The position numbers and the translations under genes are program-made. Source: Lachnospiraceae bacterium (GTDB lineage: Bacteria > Bacillota > Clostridia > Lachnospirales > Lachnospiraceae). Taken from it: a stretch of 64,000 bases of DNA. Numbering within the stretch: position 1 is the stretch's first letter; each line of letters begins with the position of its first letter. The notes under the pieces were generated by a model. The model saw nothing but the letters and a program-made list of their open reading frames with translations. It had not been told where the DNA came from and did no database searches. Positions 54,274 through 63,819 of this stretch are shown piece by piece. The stretch is from assembly GCA_910575255.1 (NCBI GenBank), contig CAJTEM010000004.1, positions 62,001-126,000 of the forward strand. Direction: 5' to 3'.

Positions 54274-55162
54274 ATGTTTGGATATGTCAAATGTTATAAA
54301 GGGGAAATGAAAGTAAAGTACGCAAAATTATACGATGCTTATTATTGTGGAATATGTTCACGTATCCAGCGTCAGTGGGGGTGCTTTTTCGGATTTCATT
54401 AAGCTATGACGTTACCTTCCTTAGTATATTTTTAGATAATTATAGTATAAATTCCGAGATATATCAATTTTATTGCCCTTTTACGCCATTGAGAAAAAGA
54501 AAATTAAATTGCGATATCTCCATGTTGGATTATGCTGCTGTAATTAATGGATATTTGTTTATCAAAAAGTTGGAAGATAATTTTCAAGATGATAATAATT
54601 GGTTATGTGGATTATTGGCTTTTCTTTTAAAAAAGACAAGACGATATCGCAGATTTCAAACAGATCATGAAAAATTATTCCTAAAGCTCGAAGATTACTA
54701 TTTTCACTATATTGAAGCAGAAAAGGGACGGATATATTGCTCGCTTGATGACTACAGTGGTTTGTTTGGCGATTTTTAGGTAAGGTTTATCAAGGAATAA
54801 CTGAATATAACCAGGAAAACTTTGAGGATGAAAAAATAGAACAAAGTTTATTTGTTTTTGGCAAAATTTTCGGTATGTGGATTTATGTCATTGATGCAAT
54901 GGATGATTATGAAATGGATAGGAAACAAGGCAAATTTAATCCGTTGGTGTATATCGAGGAGGATGGAAATGCTTTATTGGACAAAGTGCAGAAAATGTTA
55001 ATGTTAATGCAAATGGATCTACTTATTAAATTTAAAGAAATGAATCAGAACAAAAACGCCGAACTCATTGAGAACATATTGACCTATGGTATGAGAAATA
55101 GTATGTGTAAGGCTGCAGACCACTGGAGAAAGGGAAAAATTGAAAATGAATCGTTTGAATGA
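54274..55162 (+). pseudogene. DUF5685 family gene broken by two frameshifts
   Basis: Begins MFGYVKCYKGEMKVKYAKLY and DAYYCGICSRIQRQWG, the family start. The frame then shifts by -1 at a G5 run near 54385, continues as VLFRISLSYDVTFLS through LRKRKLNCD, and shifts -1 again at a T5 run near 54776. It resumes as LGKVYQGITEY through FGKIFGMWIYVIDAMDDYEMD to the end at 55162. Every conserved block is present in order; only one base is missing at each run. It may be a young pseudogene or two homopolymer sequencing errors. The family function is unknown. Confidence 0.85.
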
Positions 55163-55436
55163 TGTGCGTCAAATAATGAATTTTAAGAAGGATTTTCTTT
55201 ACGAAAAGGCAGCGGGACATTGGATAAATATGGAGAAGATTGTACAAGATACAGATATTCTAAAAAATGCAATAATTTCTTTGTATGCCGATTATGATAA
55301 TGATTGTAATTGCGATCCGTTGTTGTGGTTTTGTATCGGTTATGGTTCATCGAATTCCGAAGGATCCTGTAATGGAGAGAATTGTTGCGGATGTATATGC
55401 TGCGGAGCAGTTCTATGTCTAATGTGTAATCATTAA
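55140..55436 (+). CDS. Cys-rich small protein downstream of DUF5685 (98 aa)
   Basis: Overlaps the end of the DUF5685 gene. Helical N-terminal part, then a strongly Cys-rich C-terminus with ten Cys in the last 45 residues (DCNCDPLLWFCIGYG, NGENCCGCICCGAVLCLMC). The pattern suggests metal binding or membrane association by cysteine clusters. Cys-rich proteins often accompany DUF5685 genes in Clostridia, from memory rather than a search. Overlap implies translational coupling. Confidence 0.7.
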   Translation: MKMNRLNDVRQIMNFKKDFLYEKAAGHWINMEKIVQDTDILKNAIISLYADYDNDCNCDPLLWFCIGYGSSNSEGSCNGENCCGCICCGAVLCLMCNH

Positions 55437-55557
55437 TTTGCTGAGTGCTTTGATGATAAAGTAAGGGTTTATCACCATTCCATATTAGCGATATTACAGA
55501 ACACTATTGTACATGGAAAAATGAAAAGAGATTAGTGTGAAAGGAATACGGGTTAAT

Positions 55558-58500
55558 ATGAAAAACATCAAAAAAAGATTGGCAGTCATATTATGCCTTT
55601 GCATCATTGGAGAAAAAATCCCGATCCCATATGTAATAGCACAAGTAAAAGGAATAGGGAATATCAGTGGCTATCAGGAGAATATGCAGGCAACCCCTTC
55701 CGGTAACATCCAGTCAGAAGACAGTGAGGATGAAGAAGAATTCTGGCTGGATGATGGGGAACTAATTGATGACCGTGGATTATTATCAAATGCGACGCCA
55801 TCAAATGCGACACCGTCAAACGCAACACCGTCTAACGTGGAAGCCGGCATAGACAGAACATTATCTATTCCTGATCATTCGGAACCACTCTACGAAAATG
55901 AAACCTATTATATTGAAACAGAAGAACATCTGCGGTGGATAAGTGACCGGGTTAATTCGGGTGCAGATGATATGAAAGGAAAACATTTGTTGCTTGTTGA
56001 AGATATTGAATTGCAAAACGAGTGGGTTCCTATTGGAATTGATAGTTCTCATCCATTTAAAGGGAGCTTTGACGGTAATCAAAAAACAATATCCAATGTT
56101 GTAATTAGTACTTTATCGGATAAAAATGCAGGATTTTTTGGATTTGTTGAGATAGACCAGGAATGTAGCATTTCAGGTTTGACACTCGATTCCGTGGATA
56201 TCTGTGTGGGAAATATGGAAATTGCAGGTACCATGATAGCTAATTTGTACGGAAAAGGATCAGCAAAGATACAAATAAATAATTGTGAAATGAATGGAAG
56301 AATATATGTCAATGGGAGGAGTCAAAACCGGATTGAAGGGGGAATGATAGGGGTACTGGATTTGAATAACGATTCCAATATTGGTATAACAAGATGCCTG
56401 GTAAAGGTGGATGTTGAAAGTGTTGGGAATGAAGGTATTGGCAGCAATGCGACGGCAGGCGGATTGATTGGAAAGGCAGAATTATCGGAAGCCGCGAAAG
56501 TGCAAATTCGAAGATGTGAGTCAGAGGGCGAAATAGTAACAAGATCAAACATGCAGTCAACGGCAGGCGGTTTGATCGGAAGGACGACGGCTTCGGGGAC
56601 AGGTACATTTATCATGATAAGCCAATCGGGTTTTAAAGGAAGTGTAAACGTACAGACGACCTGGAGCGGTTATTGTGATGCAAACGCAGGGGGAATAATA
56701 GGAAGTAATGAAGTGAGTCTTGAGATGAAGGAATGTTTTCATGAAGGTTCCGTTTTTTGTAAAAGTTATTATACGCATACCGGCGGAGCGATCGGAATGG
56801 TGAATTTTGATCAGACGTATACTTTAATGATAGAAAATATTCTTATTGACAGTGATATTACAGCGCAATGTACCAGTGGAACTTCTGTCTGTGGGGGCGT
56901 TTTGGGAGCGACCAGCGGTAAAAAAATTGATGGTGCAGTAATCGAAAATGTTTATGTAACAGGGACAATGGATGCAGGCAGTAAAGCAGCCATTATTAAC
57001 TGGTATTCCGGAAATAAGGAAACGATTGTAAGAAACAGTTATTTTGCATATGAGGCATTGGGCATCAATAAAGACCATGTTTCCTGTGAATTAGGTTCAT
57101 TCACTACAACGTGGTTTCATGATTCGGTAGAAAACTCTTATGGATTAACACTTGCAGAACAACAAGATCCGGATTCTTACATTGGCTGGGATCTGAAGAG
57201 AGTTTGGAATGTGGAAGAGGGAAGCCCAAAGCTGAGATTTTTAGATTATTGGATGATACCAGGATATGAAGAATCTATCTATCCGAAAGAAATCAATGAT
57301 GAATATTGTAAATTGATTATAGAGTTCAATGATGTAGTTGAAGTAGATCTGGGCAGTATTGAATTATTTGACTATAATACAGATGAATTAATTGAACGGA
57401 TATACACATCTGATTGTAAAGTAGAAGATAACAGTACGCTGGAAATCCCTTCCTATAACTTGCCGTTTGACAAAAAAATATATGTGTTGGCAGATGAAGG
57501 GAGCATTATCTTAGGAGGAAAAGTTTTTGAAGGATTGAGAGAAAAGGATGACTGGGTATTTTACACCAAAGCTAATGGTGCCAAGCTGATATTGAAAATA
57601 ATAGATGAGAATGGAGACCCTGTTCCGACTGCGAAGGTTTATGCACAACATCAATTATTTGTACCAGATTCTGAAGGCATCGCCAATATATATATTCAGG
57701 ATCTGAGCCAGGAGAATTTGAATGATTTTTTAGTTGTAAATGCACCTGGATATGTTTCGAGAACAAAGAAAATAGGTGATCTCGGATTAGATACCTATGG
57801 AAATGCTTTTGGAATTGTTACTTTGTACCGTGACAAAGATCCGAGTGTTCCGGTTATTCGATATGTGTCATTATTTGATGAAGGAGATGCTTATGGTTGT
57901 GATATTGGACAGGTTATCAGAGAATATACTACGCTGCCAGGCGAACTGAGTACAATTTATGCGTATGTTGACTGGAGGGGAAATACTCCAGGCAAGGTAT
58001 ATATGGAACAATTGTACACAAGTAAGGATCAGACAATTAAAAAGCAATTGAATTTGGAGGAAAATTCACATATCCGTGTATCAATAGGAGAGTATTTTGA
58101 AAAAACTACAGTAAAGGATGAAAAAGACAATATAGAAAAAGAGGCTCCGATCTATTTGGTGGCAGAAAGTGCAGATGGAAAGAAAAGTCCTCAATATTTT
58201 ACAAATTTGAAGGTAGTTGAGGGAATTACATTTTTAGAAGGAGATGGTGTCGGATTTTCTTTGGGGCGTAATTTTTCTTTGCAAGTACCAGACAATTTTC
58301 CAGTCGTAGGTGGAGTGGATATGGGATTTAAATATCCGAAAATTCCAGTTAAATTTGATATCAAGCGAAAAGGAAATAAACTTACAGTCTTAATTGCTTG
58401 TGTAAAAAAAGAGGAAAATGATAACCAAGATGAAGATCTATTAAAGATTCTTAAAGATTTCGGAAAATGGAATGAAGTTAAAGAGGCAGTAAATCAATTT

Positions 58501-61500
58501 AAAACCCGAAAAGGGATTGCTGAGATATTTTTTGGCTCAATTTATGGGATGCTAAGTGATGGATTTGGCTGGAAGACAGAGACAACAGCTATTGGTTATA
58601 TTGAAGCAGTGGCAGATACAAACAGAGCCTGGACCGTAGTAGAAGGGAAGTTTGCCGGGGATATGGATGTTTCATATAATGCTACGAGCTATGTATGTAT
58701 GCTTGGTCCGGTGCCGGTATATGGCAGTGTTAGCGGAGGGGTAAAGGGAACTCTTGAAGTGGGAATGAAGGATACACCATTTACATCCATGAGGGATTTA
58801 GACACATTTAGAAATTTTCAGATAAAGCCCCATGCATCTCTTGGACCAGGGGTCGGAATAAAAGATTTTCTGAATGCAGAATTGAATGGGAGTGCAGAAA
58901 TTCCGATAGATATGGGAACGAATCGGAATATAGCAGAAAAGCCGTTGCCTAGCCAGGAATTATCTAAGCTGTTTGATAATATTAAGGTGTCTTTGAAAGC
59001 CAGCTTAAAAGGGAAAGTTACGGCATTGATATTTTCTTTTGAAAAGAAAATATGGGAACGTACCTGGACTCTTTATAATAACAGTCCGGAAAGAGAGACT
59101 GCTATTTCAGACCCTGCCTCATATCAGGTGATGAGCCGTCAATATGCAGCAAAAGCAACCTCATGGAAGGCATCAAAGCAGAAGCTTATTAAAACCAATG
59201 TCTATCCAAATGCATCTCCCAAGCTGGCATCATACAGAGATGGGCAGATTCTAATGTGGCTGGATGATGCGAGAGAGAGAAGTAGCGTAAATCGGACAAA
59301 ATTAATGTATTCAATTTGCAGCAGAGATGGAAGCTGGTCAGAAGCGAGAGCGGTCTGTGATGACGGAACAGCAGATTTTGATTTCGATCTGCTGGTTAAC
59401 GATGGAAGAGTATTTGTAGTATGGCAAAATATCAAATCCGTATTACCAGAAGATACAACTCTCACAGAGATGGCAAAGGATCTGGAAATATCAGCAGCCG
59501 TTATGGAACCATCTACAGGACAGTTCACAGATCAGCAGATATTGTCGAGCCGTACAGGCATCAAGGCAATGCCGATGTTGATGAATGATGGCCAGGGCGT
59601 TCAGGCAGTCTGGACAGAATGCAGTTCAGATAATTATCTGTTGATGGATGGGACAAATTATCTAAAAACCAGTACCTATTCCAACGGAGGCTGGAATCAA
59701 GAGAGGACTGTTTTTGAAACAGAACATACCATTGTCCAGATGGAAACTGACAAGACTACTCAAGTACCCAGAGCTGCATTGATTATTGATATGGATCGCA
59801 AGCAAGTAAATGGTGAAGGATATGAATTATTCCTTCTACAGCAAGGAGGAGTAGTGCGCCTGACATCTAATGATGTTATGGATGCTAATCCTTGCTTTTC
59901 AGAATTCGAGGGGCAAACTACCTTAGTTACTTACAGTGGAGAAGGGATTGCCTTGAGAAAAGAGACAGCCTGGGATATACAAAGTATGATTACCAAACCA
60001 GATGATCCAAAGGTGTTTTCCAAGTTTCAGGTGTATACAAATGGAAATGATTTGCTGGTGATGCATGTTGCTGATAGTGGAAAAGGAGATGGTCAGGAAC
60101 TGCAGGCTTTGGTTTATGATACGGACTCTGGAAAATGGGGTAAACCGGTTCAGATCACGGAGTGTGAGAATTCTATCTACGATTTTGCGGGATTTCAGGA
60201 CAATAAAGGACAATATCATATTGTAAATATGCAAATGAATAGTGATACGGAAATTGCAGATATGGAGGTTCAGACAATTCAACCATATACAGACATTGAA
60301 ATTCAGGGGGAACCTATGTATCTTCAGTCCGATGTAAAACCGGAATCGGATATTCCTATTATGGTAAAGATAAGCAATCAGGGATTGAAAAAAGTTACAT
60401 CTGTGACTATGGATGTGGAAGGAGAAACCGAAGTCTTTACCACAGAAAACAATATAGAGCTTTTGCCTGGTGAAGAAACTATAATCGAAGGGAATTTCAT
60501 GTTTGAGGAGGATATCATCAGACAAGATTTGTGGGTGAAGCTTCAGGTTCCGGATGATGTAAATCCTTATAACAATGAAAGCAGTATAGAAATCGGATTG
60601 CCAGATGTAAGTGTGGATAAGGTGGAATTATTAAAGGATGGCAATGATTATATGGTTTTGGCCTATATTCGTAATGCTACTACAGAACGTATAGAAGATG
60701 CATCTGTGAATTTAAGACTGATAAGCTCTGATGGAAAAAGTATATCAGACCCCAAAACTGTAGATTTAACGTTTCAGGGGATAAAGGTGGTCAGCCTGCC
60801 AATGAAAAAGTCAGTGTTGCAGCAGACACAGAGAAAAACAGTTCCGTTGTATGTAACAGTAGAAACAGATGCTATGGAGGCGCTGGACGCCAATAATCGT
60901 TATTGGATAACAGTTGATAACCCTTATGTAACATCAGAGGAATTAGGAGAATCGAGACATTTGGATCTGGATTGGCTTCATTATGAAATGAAACCAGGAG
61001 AAATTTTCACACTGCATGCAAAGACGTATCCGGATACATCGTCTGGTAATGACATAACATGGGAGAGCAGTATGCCTGAAATTGCAGAAGTTTCGTCGGA
61101 CGGAGTGGTAACGGCCAGAAATCCGGGAAAAACCACTATTATTGTTTCAGCATTTGGAGGAAAAGTAACAAAAACCTGTGAGATTCTTGTGCTTGGGGAA
61201 GAATCAGGCAATCCGGTAGGACAAAGTGTCGAACTGAATGTTAAAGAACTCCTCCTCACACAAAAGGGGCAGAGGTATGATTTGCTGTATTCTATTATAC
61301 CAGAAACTGATGAAAAACAGAGTGTTGTATGGAAAAGCTCTGATAAAGCGGTGGCAACGGTAACACAGGACGGAACTGTCACAGCTATAGGAGAGGGTAC
61401 AGCATGGATCAGTGTGATTCTTATGAATGGAAAGACAGATACTTGTGTTGTAACAGTAAAAATTGGAGGTGAGGATACAGAGAAACCTGAGGAGCCGAAT

Positions 61501-62019
61501 AAAAAGCCGCCCGCAGAAAAACCTTCAAGACCAAACCATGGTTCATCGCATGGTTCGTCGGGCGGGAATTCTTCAGGTGGCAAAGGGAATTTTGCAGAAA
61601 ATGGGAAATGGATGAAAGATGAGAAAGGGTGGTGGTATTTATATGAAGATGGCAGATTCCCGGCAAAAACGTGGGCATTTCTTCTTTACAGGAATCAATA
61701 TGAGTGGTATTATTTCGATGAAAAGGGATATATGTGGAGCGGTTGGCTGCTGATAGACGGAGACTGGTACTATTTGAGGCCAGATGGTTCCATGGCAACA
61801 GGATGGATTATTGACAATAATAGAAAATATTATTTGAATCCAATTTCTAATGGAAGAAAAGGAAAAATGTTGGTGGGATGGCAATTGATTGATGGGAAAT
61901 GGTATTATTTCAACGAGAACTCCGATGGTATGAAAGGAGCACTACTTACAGATAGCTGGGTTGGGGAATACTATGTCAATCGTGATGGTGTGTGGGAAGA
62001 AAGTAAACAGTCCCAATGA
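55558..62019 (+). CDS. Giant secreted multidomain protein with wall-binding C-terminus (2153 aa)
   Basis: A signal peptide (1-30), an acidic segment with SNATP repeats (77-94), and a GLUG-like beta-helix region (about 115-560, begins NEWVPIGIDSSHPFKGSFDG). A carboxypeptidase-regulatory-like segment follows (680-760), then a large unrecognised middle. A CARDB-like domain (1580-1680), two BIG2 domains (1800-1970, each with W-x-S-S and V-T-A motifs), a Ser/Gly linker and choline-binding-type repeats (2017-2153) end the protein. ATG 55558 gives the signal peptide a proper basic start; an earlier GTG at 55537 exists. Likely a wall-bound adhesin or ligand-binding scaffold; no catalytic motif seen. 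Confidence 0.88.
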   Translation: MKNIKKRLAVILCLCIIGEKIPIPYVIAQVKGIGNISGYQENMQATPSGNIQSEDSEDEEEFWLDDGELIDDRGLLSNATPSNATPSNATPSNVEAGIDRTLSIPDHSEPLYENETYYIETEEHLRWISDRVNSGADDMKGKHLLLVEDIELQNEWVPIGIDSSHPFKGSFDGNQKTISNVVISTLSDKNAGFFGFVEIDQECSISGLTLDSVDICVGNMEIAGTMIANLYGKGSAKIQINNCEMNGRIYVNGRSQNRIEGGMIGVLDLNNDSNIGITRCLVKVDVESVGNEGIGSNATAGGLIGKAELSEAAKVQIRRCESEGEIVTRSNMQSTAGGLIGRTTASGTGTFIMISQSGFKGSVNVQTTWSGYCDANAGGIIGSNEVSLEMKECFHEGSVFCKSYYTHTGGAIGMVNFDQTYTLMIENILIDSDITAQCTSGTSVCGGVLGATSGKKIDGAVIENVYVTGTMDAGSKAAIINWYSGNKETIVRNSYFAYEALGINKDHVSCELGSFTTTWFHDSVENSYGLTLAEQQDPDSYIGWDLKRVWNVEEGSPKLRFLDYWMIPGYEESIYPKEINDEYCKLIIEFNDVVEVDLGSIELFDYNTDELIERIYTSDCKVEDNSTLEIPSYNLPFDKKIYVLADEGSIILGGKVFEGLREKDDWVFYTKANGAKLILKIIDENGDPVPTAKVYAQHQLFVPDSEGIANIYIQDLSQENLNDFLVVNAPGYVSRTKKIGDLGLDTYGNAFGIVTLYRDKDPSVPVIRYVSLFDEGDAYGCDIGQVIREYTTLPGELSTIYAYVDWRGNTPGKVYMEQLYTSKDQTIKKQLNLEENSHIRVSIGEYFEKTTVKDEKDNIEKEAPIYLVAESADGKKSPQYFTNLKVVEGITFLEGDGVGFSLGRNFSLQVPDNFPVVGGVDMGFKYPKIPVKFDIKRKGNKLTVLIACVKKEENDNQDEDLLKILKDFGKWNEVKEAVNQFKTRKGIAEIFFGSIYGMLSDGFGWKTETTAIGYIEAVADTNRAWTVVEGKFAGDMDVSYNATSYVCMLGPVPVYGSVSGGVKGTLEVGMKDTPFTSMRDLDTFRNFQIKPHASLGPGVGIKDFLNAELNGSAEIPIDMGTNRNIAEKPLPSQELSKLFDNIKVSLKASLKGKVTALIFSFEKKIWERTWTLYNNSPERETAISDPASYQVMSRQYAAKATSWKASKQKLIKTNVYPNASPKLASYRDGQILMWLDDARERSSVNRTKLMYSICSRDGSWSEARAVCDDGTADFDFDLLVNDGRVFVVWQNIKSVLPEDTTLTEMAKDLEISAAVMEPSTGQFTDQQILSSRTGIKAMPMLMNDGQGVQAVWTECSSDNYLLMDGTNYLKTSTYSNGGWNQERTVFETEHTIVQMETDKTTQVPRAALIIDMDRKQVNGEGYELFLLQQGGVVRLTSNDVMDANPCFSEFEGQTTLVTYSGEGIALRKETAWDIQSMITKPDDPKVFSKFQVYTNGNDLLVMHVADSGKGDGQELQALVYDTDSGKWGKPVQITECENSIYDFAGFQDNKGQYHIVNMQMNSDTEIADMEVQTIQPYTDIEIQGEPMYLQSDVKPESDIPIMVKISNQGLKKVTSVTMDVEGETEVFTTENNIELLPGEETIIEGNFMFEEDIIRQDLWVKLQVPDDVNPYNNESSIEIGLPDVSVDKVELLKDGNDYMVLAYIRNATTERIEDASVNLRLISSDGKSISDPKTVDLTFQGIKVVSLPMKKSVLQQTQRKTVPLYVTVETDAMEALDANNRYWITVDNPYVTSEELGESRHLDLDWLHYEMKPGEIFTLHAKTYPDTSSGNDITWESSMPEIAEVSSDGVVTARNPGKTTIIVSAFGGKVTKTCEILVLGEESGNPVGQSVELNVKELLLTQKGQRYDLLYSIIPETDEKQSVVWKSSDKAVATVTQDGTVTAIGEGTAWISVILMNGKTDTCVVTVKIGGEDTEKPEEPNKKPPAEKPSRPNHGSSHGSSGGNSSGGKGNFAENGKWMKDEKGWWYLYEDGRFPAKTWAFLLYRNQYEWYYFDEKGYMWSGWLLIDGDWYYLRPDGSMATGWIIDNNRKYYLNPISNGRKGKMLVGWQLIDGKWYYFNENSDGMKGALLTDSWVGEYYVNRDGVWEESKQSQ
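55786..55839 (+). repeat. In-frame 15-bp repeat coding SNATP
   Basis: Three full copies of TCAAATGCGACACCG-like units and a partial fourth, near the N-terminus of the giant secreted protein. Each unit carries an N-A-T sequon. Confidence 0.85.
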
Positions 62020-62041
62020 ATCCGAGAAGGGAGAACACGAA

Positions 62042-62578
62042 ATGAAGAAAAAGTTATTCATAATGGTTGCAGCAGGAGTAATCATGACCATAGCAGGTTT
62101 TCCTGTTTATGCAGGGCAGTGGAAGATGGATTCCATCGGGTATTGGTATGAAGAAGATAAGGGAACCTATCCAACGGATTCCTGGAGATATATTGATGAA
62201 AAATGGTATTATTTTGACGGGCAGGGATACATGGTAAAAGATACCTGGGTAGGAGATTATTATGTGGGTTCTGACGGGGTAATGCTGCCTGATAAACCGG
62301 CGTGGAGCGGATATGCTACAGGAGAAGAGGTTTATATGGAACTGCAAAAGTATTATGCCAATGATCCGTCAGAGGTTACAGTAATGGAAGGTGAGGCACA
62401 GGAAGGCTATTATTATTGTGATGTGAGATGTGGGGTGCCGGGGAATTCCTATGCAAGCCAAAGATTATACGAAGTTGAGGTGAGCATGAAGACCGGGGAA
62501 GTAAAAGAATTAAATTTAATTACTGGGATTCAGAATTTATTTAATCTTAGAGAAATGAATGCCAGGAACAGTCAATAG
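62042..62578 (+). CDS. Small secreted wall-binding protein (178 aa)
   Basis: Signal peptide (1-25, cleaved near VYAGQW), then two or three choline-binding-type repeats (YWYEEDKGTYPTDSWRYIDEKWYYFDG and VGDYYVGSDGVM in order), and a C-terminal domain of about 80 residues with two Cys (YYYCDVRCGV) of unknown fold. The repeat unit resembles the C-terminus of the preceding giant protein, 22 bp upstream, suggesting duplication and joint expression. AGGGAG precedes the ATG. Confidence 0.82.
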   Translation: MKKKLFIMVAAGVIMTIAGFPVYAGQWKMDSIGYWYEEDKGTYPTDSWRYIDEKWYYFDGQGYMVKDTWVGDYYVGSDGVMLPDKPAWSGYATGEEVYMELQKYYANDPSEVTVMEGEAQEGYYYCDVRCGVPGNSYASQRLYEVEVSMKTGEVKELNLITGIQNLFNLREMNARNSQ

Positions 62579-62603
62579 AAAATATAATAGCAGATGAAAA
62601 TCG

Positions 62604-62648
62604 AAATTCCCACATCCAGTGAAATGAAACCGATGTGGGAATTTTAGC
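62604..62648 (+). terminator. Terminator at the end of the AT-rich island
   Basis: Perfect 13-bp stem AAATTCCCACATC/GATGTGGGAATTT with a 15-base loop, followed by TTTAG. It closes the island's forward transcription unit. Confidence 0.8.
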
Positions 62649-62663
62649 TGACGGGATTTTTTC

Positions 62664-62692
62664 TTGCCCCTCTCTCTTTGGCATGGTAAAAT
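62664..62692 (+). promoter_or_regulatory. SigA promoter of era
   Basis: TTGCCC, 17-bp spacer, extended -10 TGGTAAAAT. The leader to the era ATG is about 90 nt. Confidence 0.7.
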
Positions 62693-62787
62693 AGAAGTAA
62701 TCATTCTATAGCAAACATGACATTTCCTGTAGTTTAAGAAAAAGCGAGGGCGGACTGCTGTTTGGGCCGTTCTCTAAAGGAGCGATT

Positions 62788-63699
62788 ATGGAAGAAAAGA
62801 AAGAACAGAAAAAGTCCGGCTTTGTAACCCTGATTGGCCGGCCCAATGTGGGGAAGTCCACGTTGATGAACCACCTGATCGGGCAGAAGATCGCCATCAC
62901 CTCAGCCAAGCCGCAGACCACCCGTAACCGGATTCAGACCGTATATACGGACGAACGGGGACAGATCGTATTTCTGGATACGCCGGGGATCCATAAGGCG
63001 AAGAACCGGCTGGGGGAATATATGGTGAATGTGGCGGAGCATACACTGGCGGAGGTGGACGTGATTCTGTGGCTGGTGGAGCCGTCTACCTTCATCGGAG
63101 CCGGAGAGCGGCATATCGCGGAGCAGCTGAACCAGGTGAAACAGCCGGTGATCCTGGTGATCAATAAGATCGATACCCTGAAGGATTCTCAGGAGATTCT
63201 GACCTTTATCAATGCTTATAAGGATATCTGCCCGTTTGCCGAGATTGTCCCGCTGTCGGCACTGAAGAAGCGGAATACGGATGTGCTGACAGAAATGATA
63301 TTCCGGTATCTGCCTTACGGGCCGCTGTTCTATGATGAGGATACGGTGACGGATCAGCCGATGCGGCAGATCGTGGCGGAGCTGGTGAGGGAGAAAGCGC
63401 TGCGGTTGCTGGAGGAGGAGATCCCGCATGGGATTGCAGTGACGATCGAGAAAATGTCGGAGCGCAAAAACGGTATTATGGATATTGAGGCGACGATTAT
63501 CTGCGAGCGGGATTCGCATAAGGGGATCATTATCGGCAAGGGCGGCAGCATGCTGAAACGTATCGGCTCTGCGGCGCGGCGCGAGATCGAGGAGATGATG
63601 GAGACAAAAGTAAATCTTCAGCTGTGGGTGAAGGTGCGCAGGGAGTGGCGGGATAATGAGCTGCTGATGAAGAATTACGGATACCGCGGGGATGTATGA
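62788..63699 (+). CDS. era: GTPase Era
   Basis: Essential small GTPase that binds the 3' end of 16S rRNA and helps 30S assembly. G1 GRPNVGKST, G3 DTPGIHKAKNRLGEYM, G4 NKID, and a C-terminal KH domain (ERDSHKGIIIGKGGSMLKRIG). 303 residues, full length. In many Firmicutes recO follows; here the next gene is a cupin protein after 120 bp. Return of GC-rich codon use marks the end of the island. Confidence 0.97.
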   Translation: MEEKKEQKKSGFVTLIGRPNVGKSTLMNHLIGQKIAITSAKPQTTRNRIQTVYTDERGQIVFLDTPGIHKAKNRLGEYMVNVAEHTLAEVDVILWLVEPSTFIGAGERHIAEQLNQVKQPVILVINKIDTLKDSQEILTFINAYKDICPFAEIVPLSALKKRNTDVLTEMIFRYLPYGPLFYDEDTVTDQPMRQIVAELVREKALRLLEEEIPHGIAVTIEKMSERKNGIMDIEATIICERDSHKGIIIGKGGSMLKRIGSAARREIEEMMETKVNLQLWVKVRREWRDNELLMKNYGYRGDV

Positions 63700-63819
63700 G
63701 CTGTTGCGGACAGAACTCTGAAAAGCATAGGAAGAGGCCTGAAAAGGCCGGACACAAAGAATGAAAGGGAGAAAACCGTTCGAAGAGACTGAGCTGTGAT
63801 AAAAGAAAGGAGAAAACAG

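Noticed and set aside
50100-62650. Prophage or integrative element interpretation of the AT-rich block
   Set aside because: No integrase, structural, relaxase or replication gene and no flanking direct repeat that I can see.
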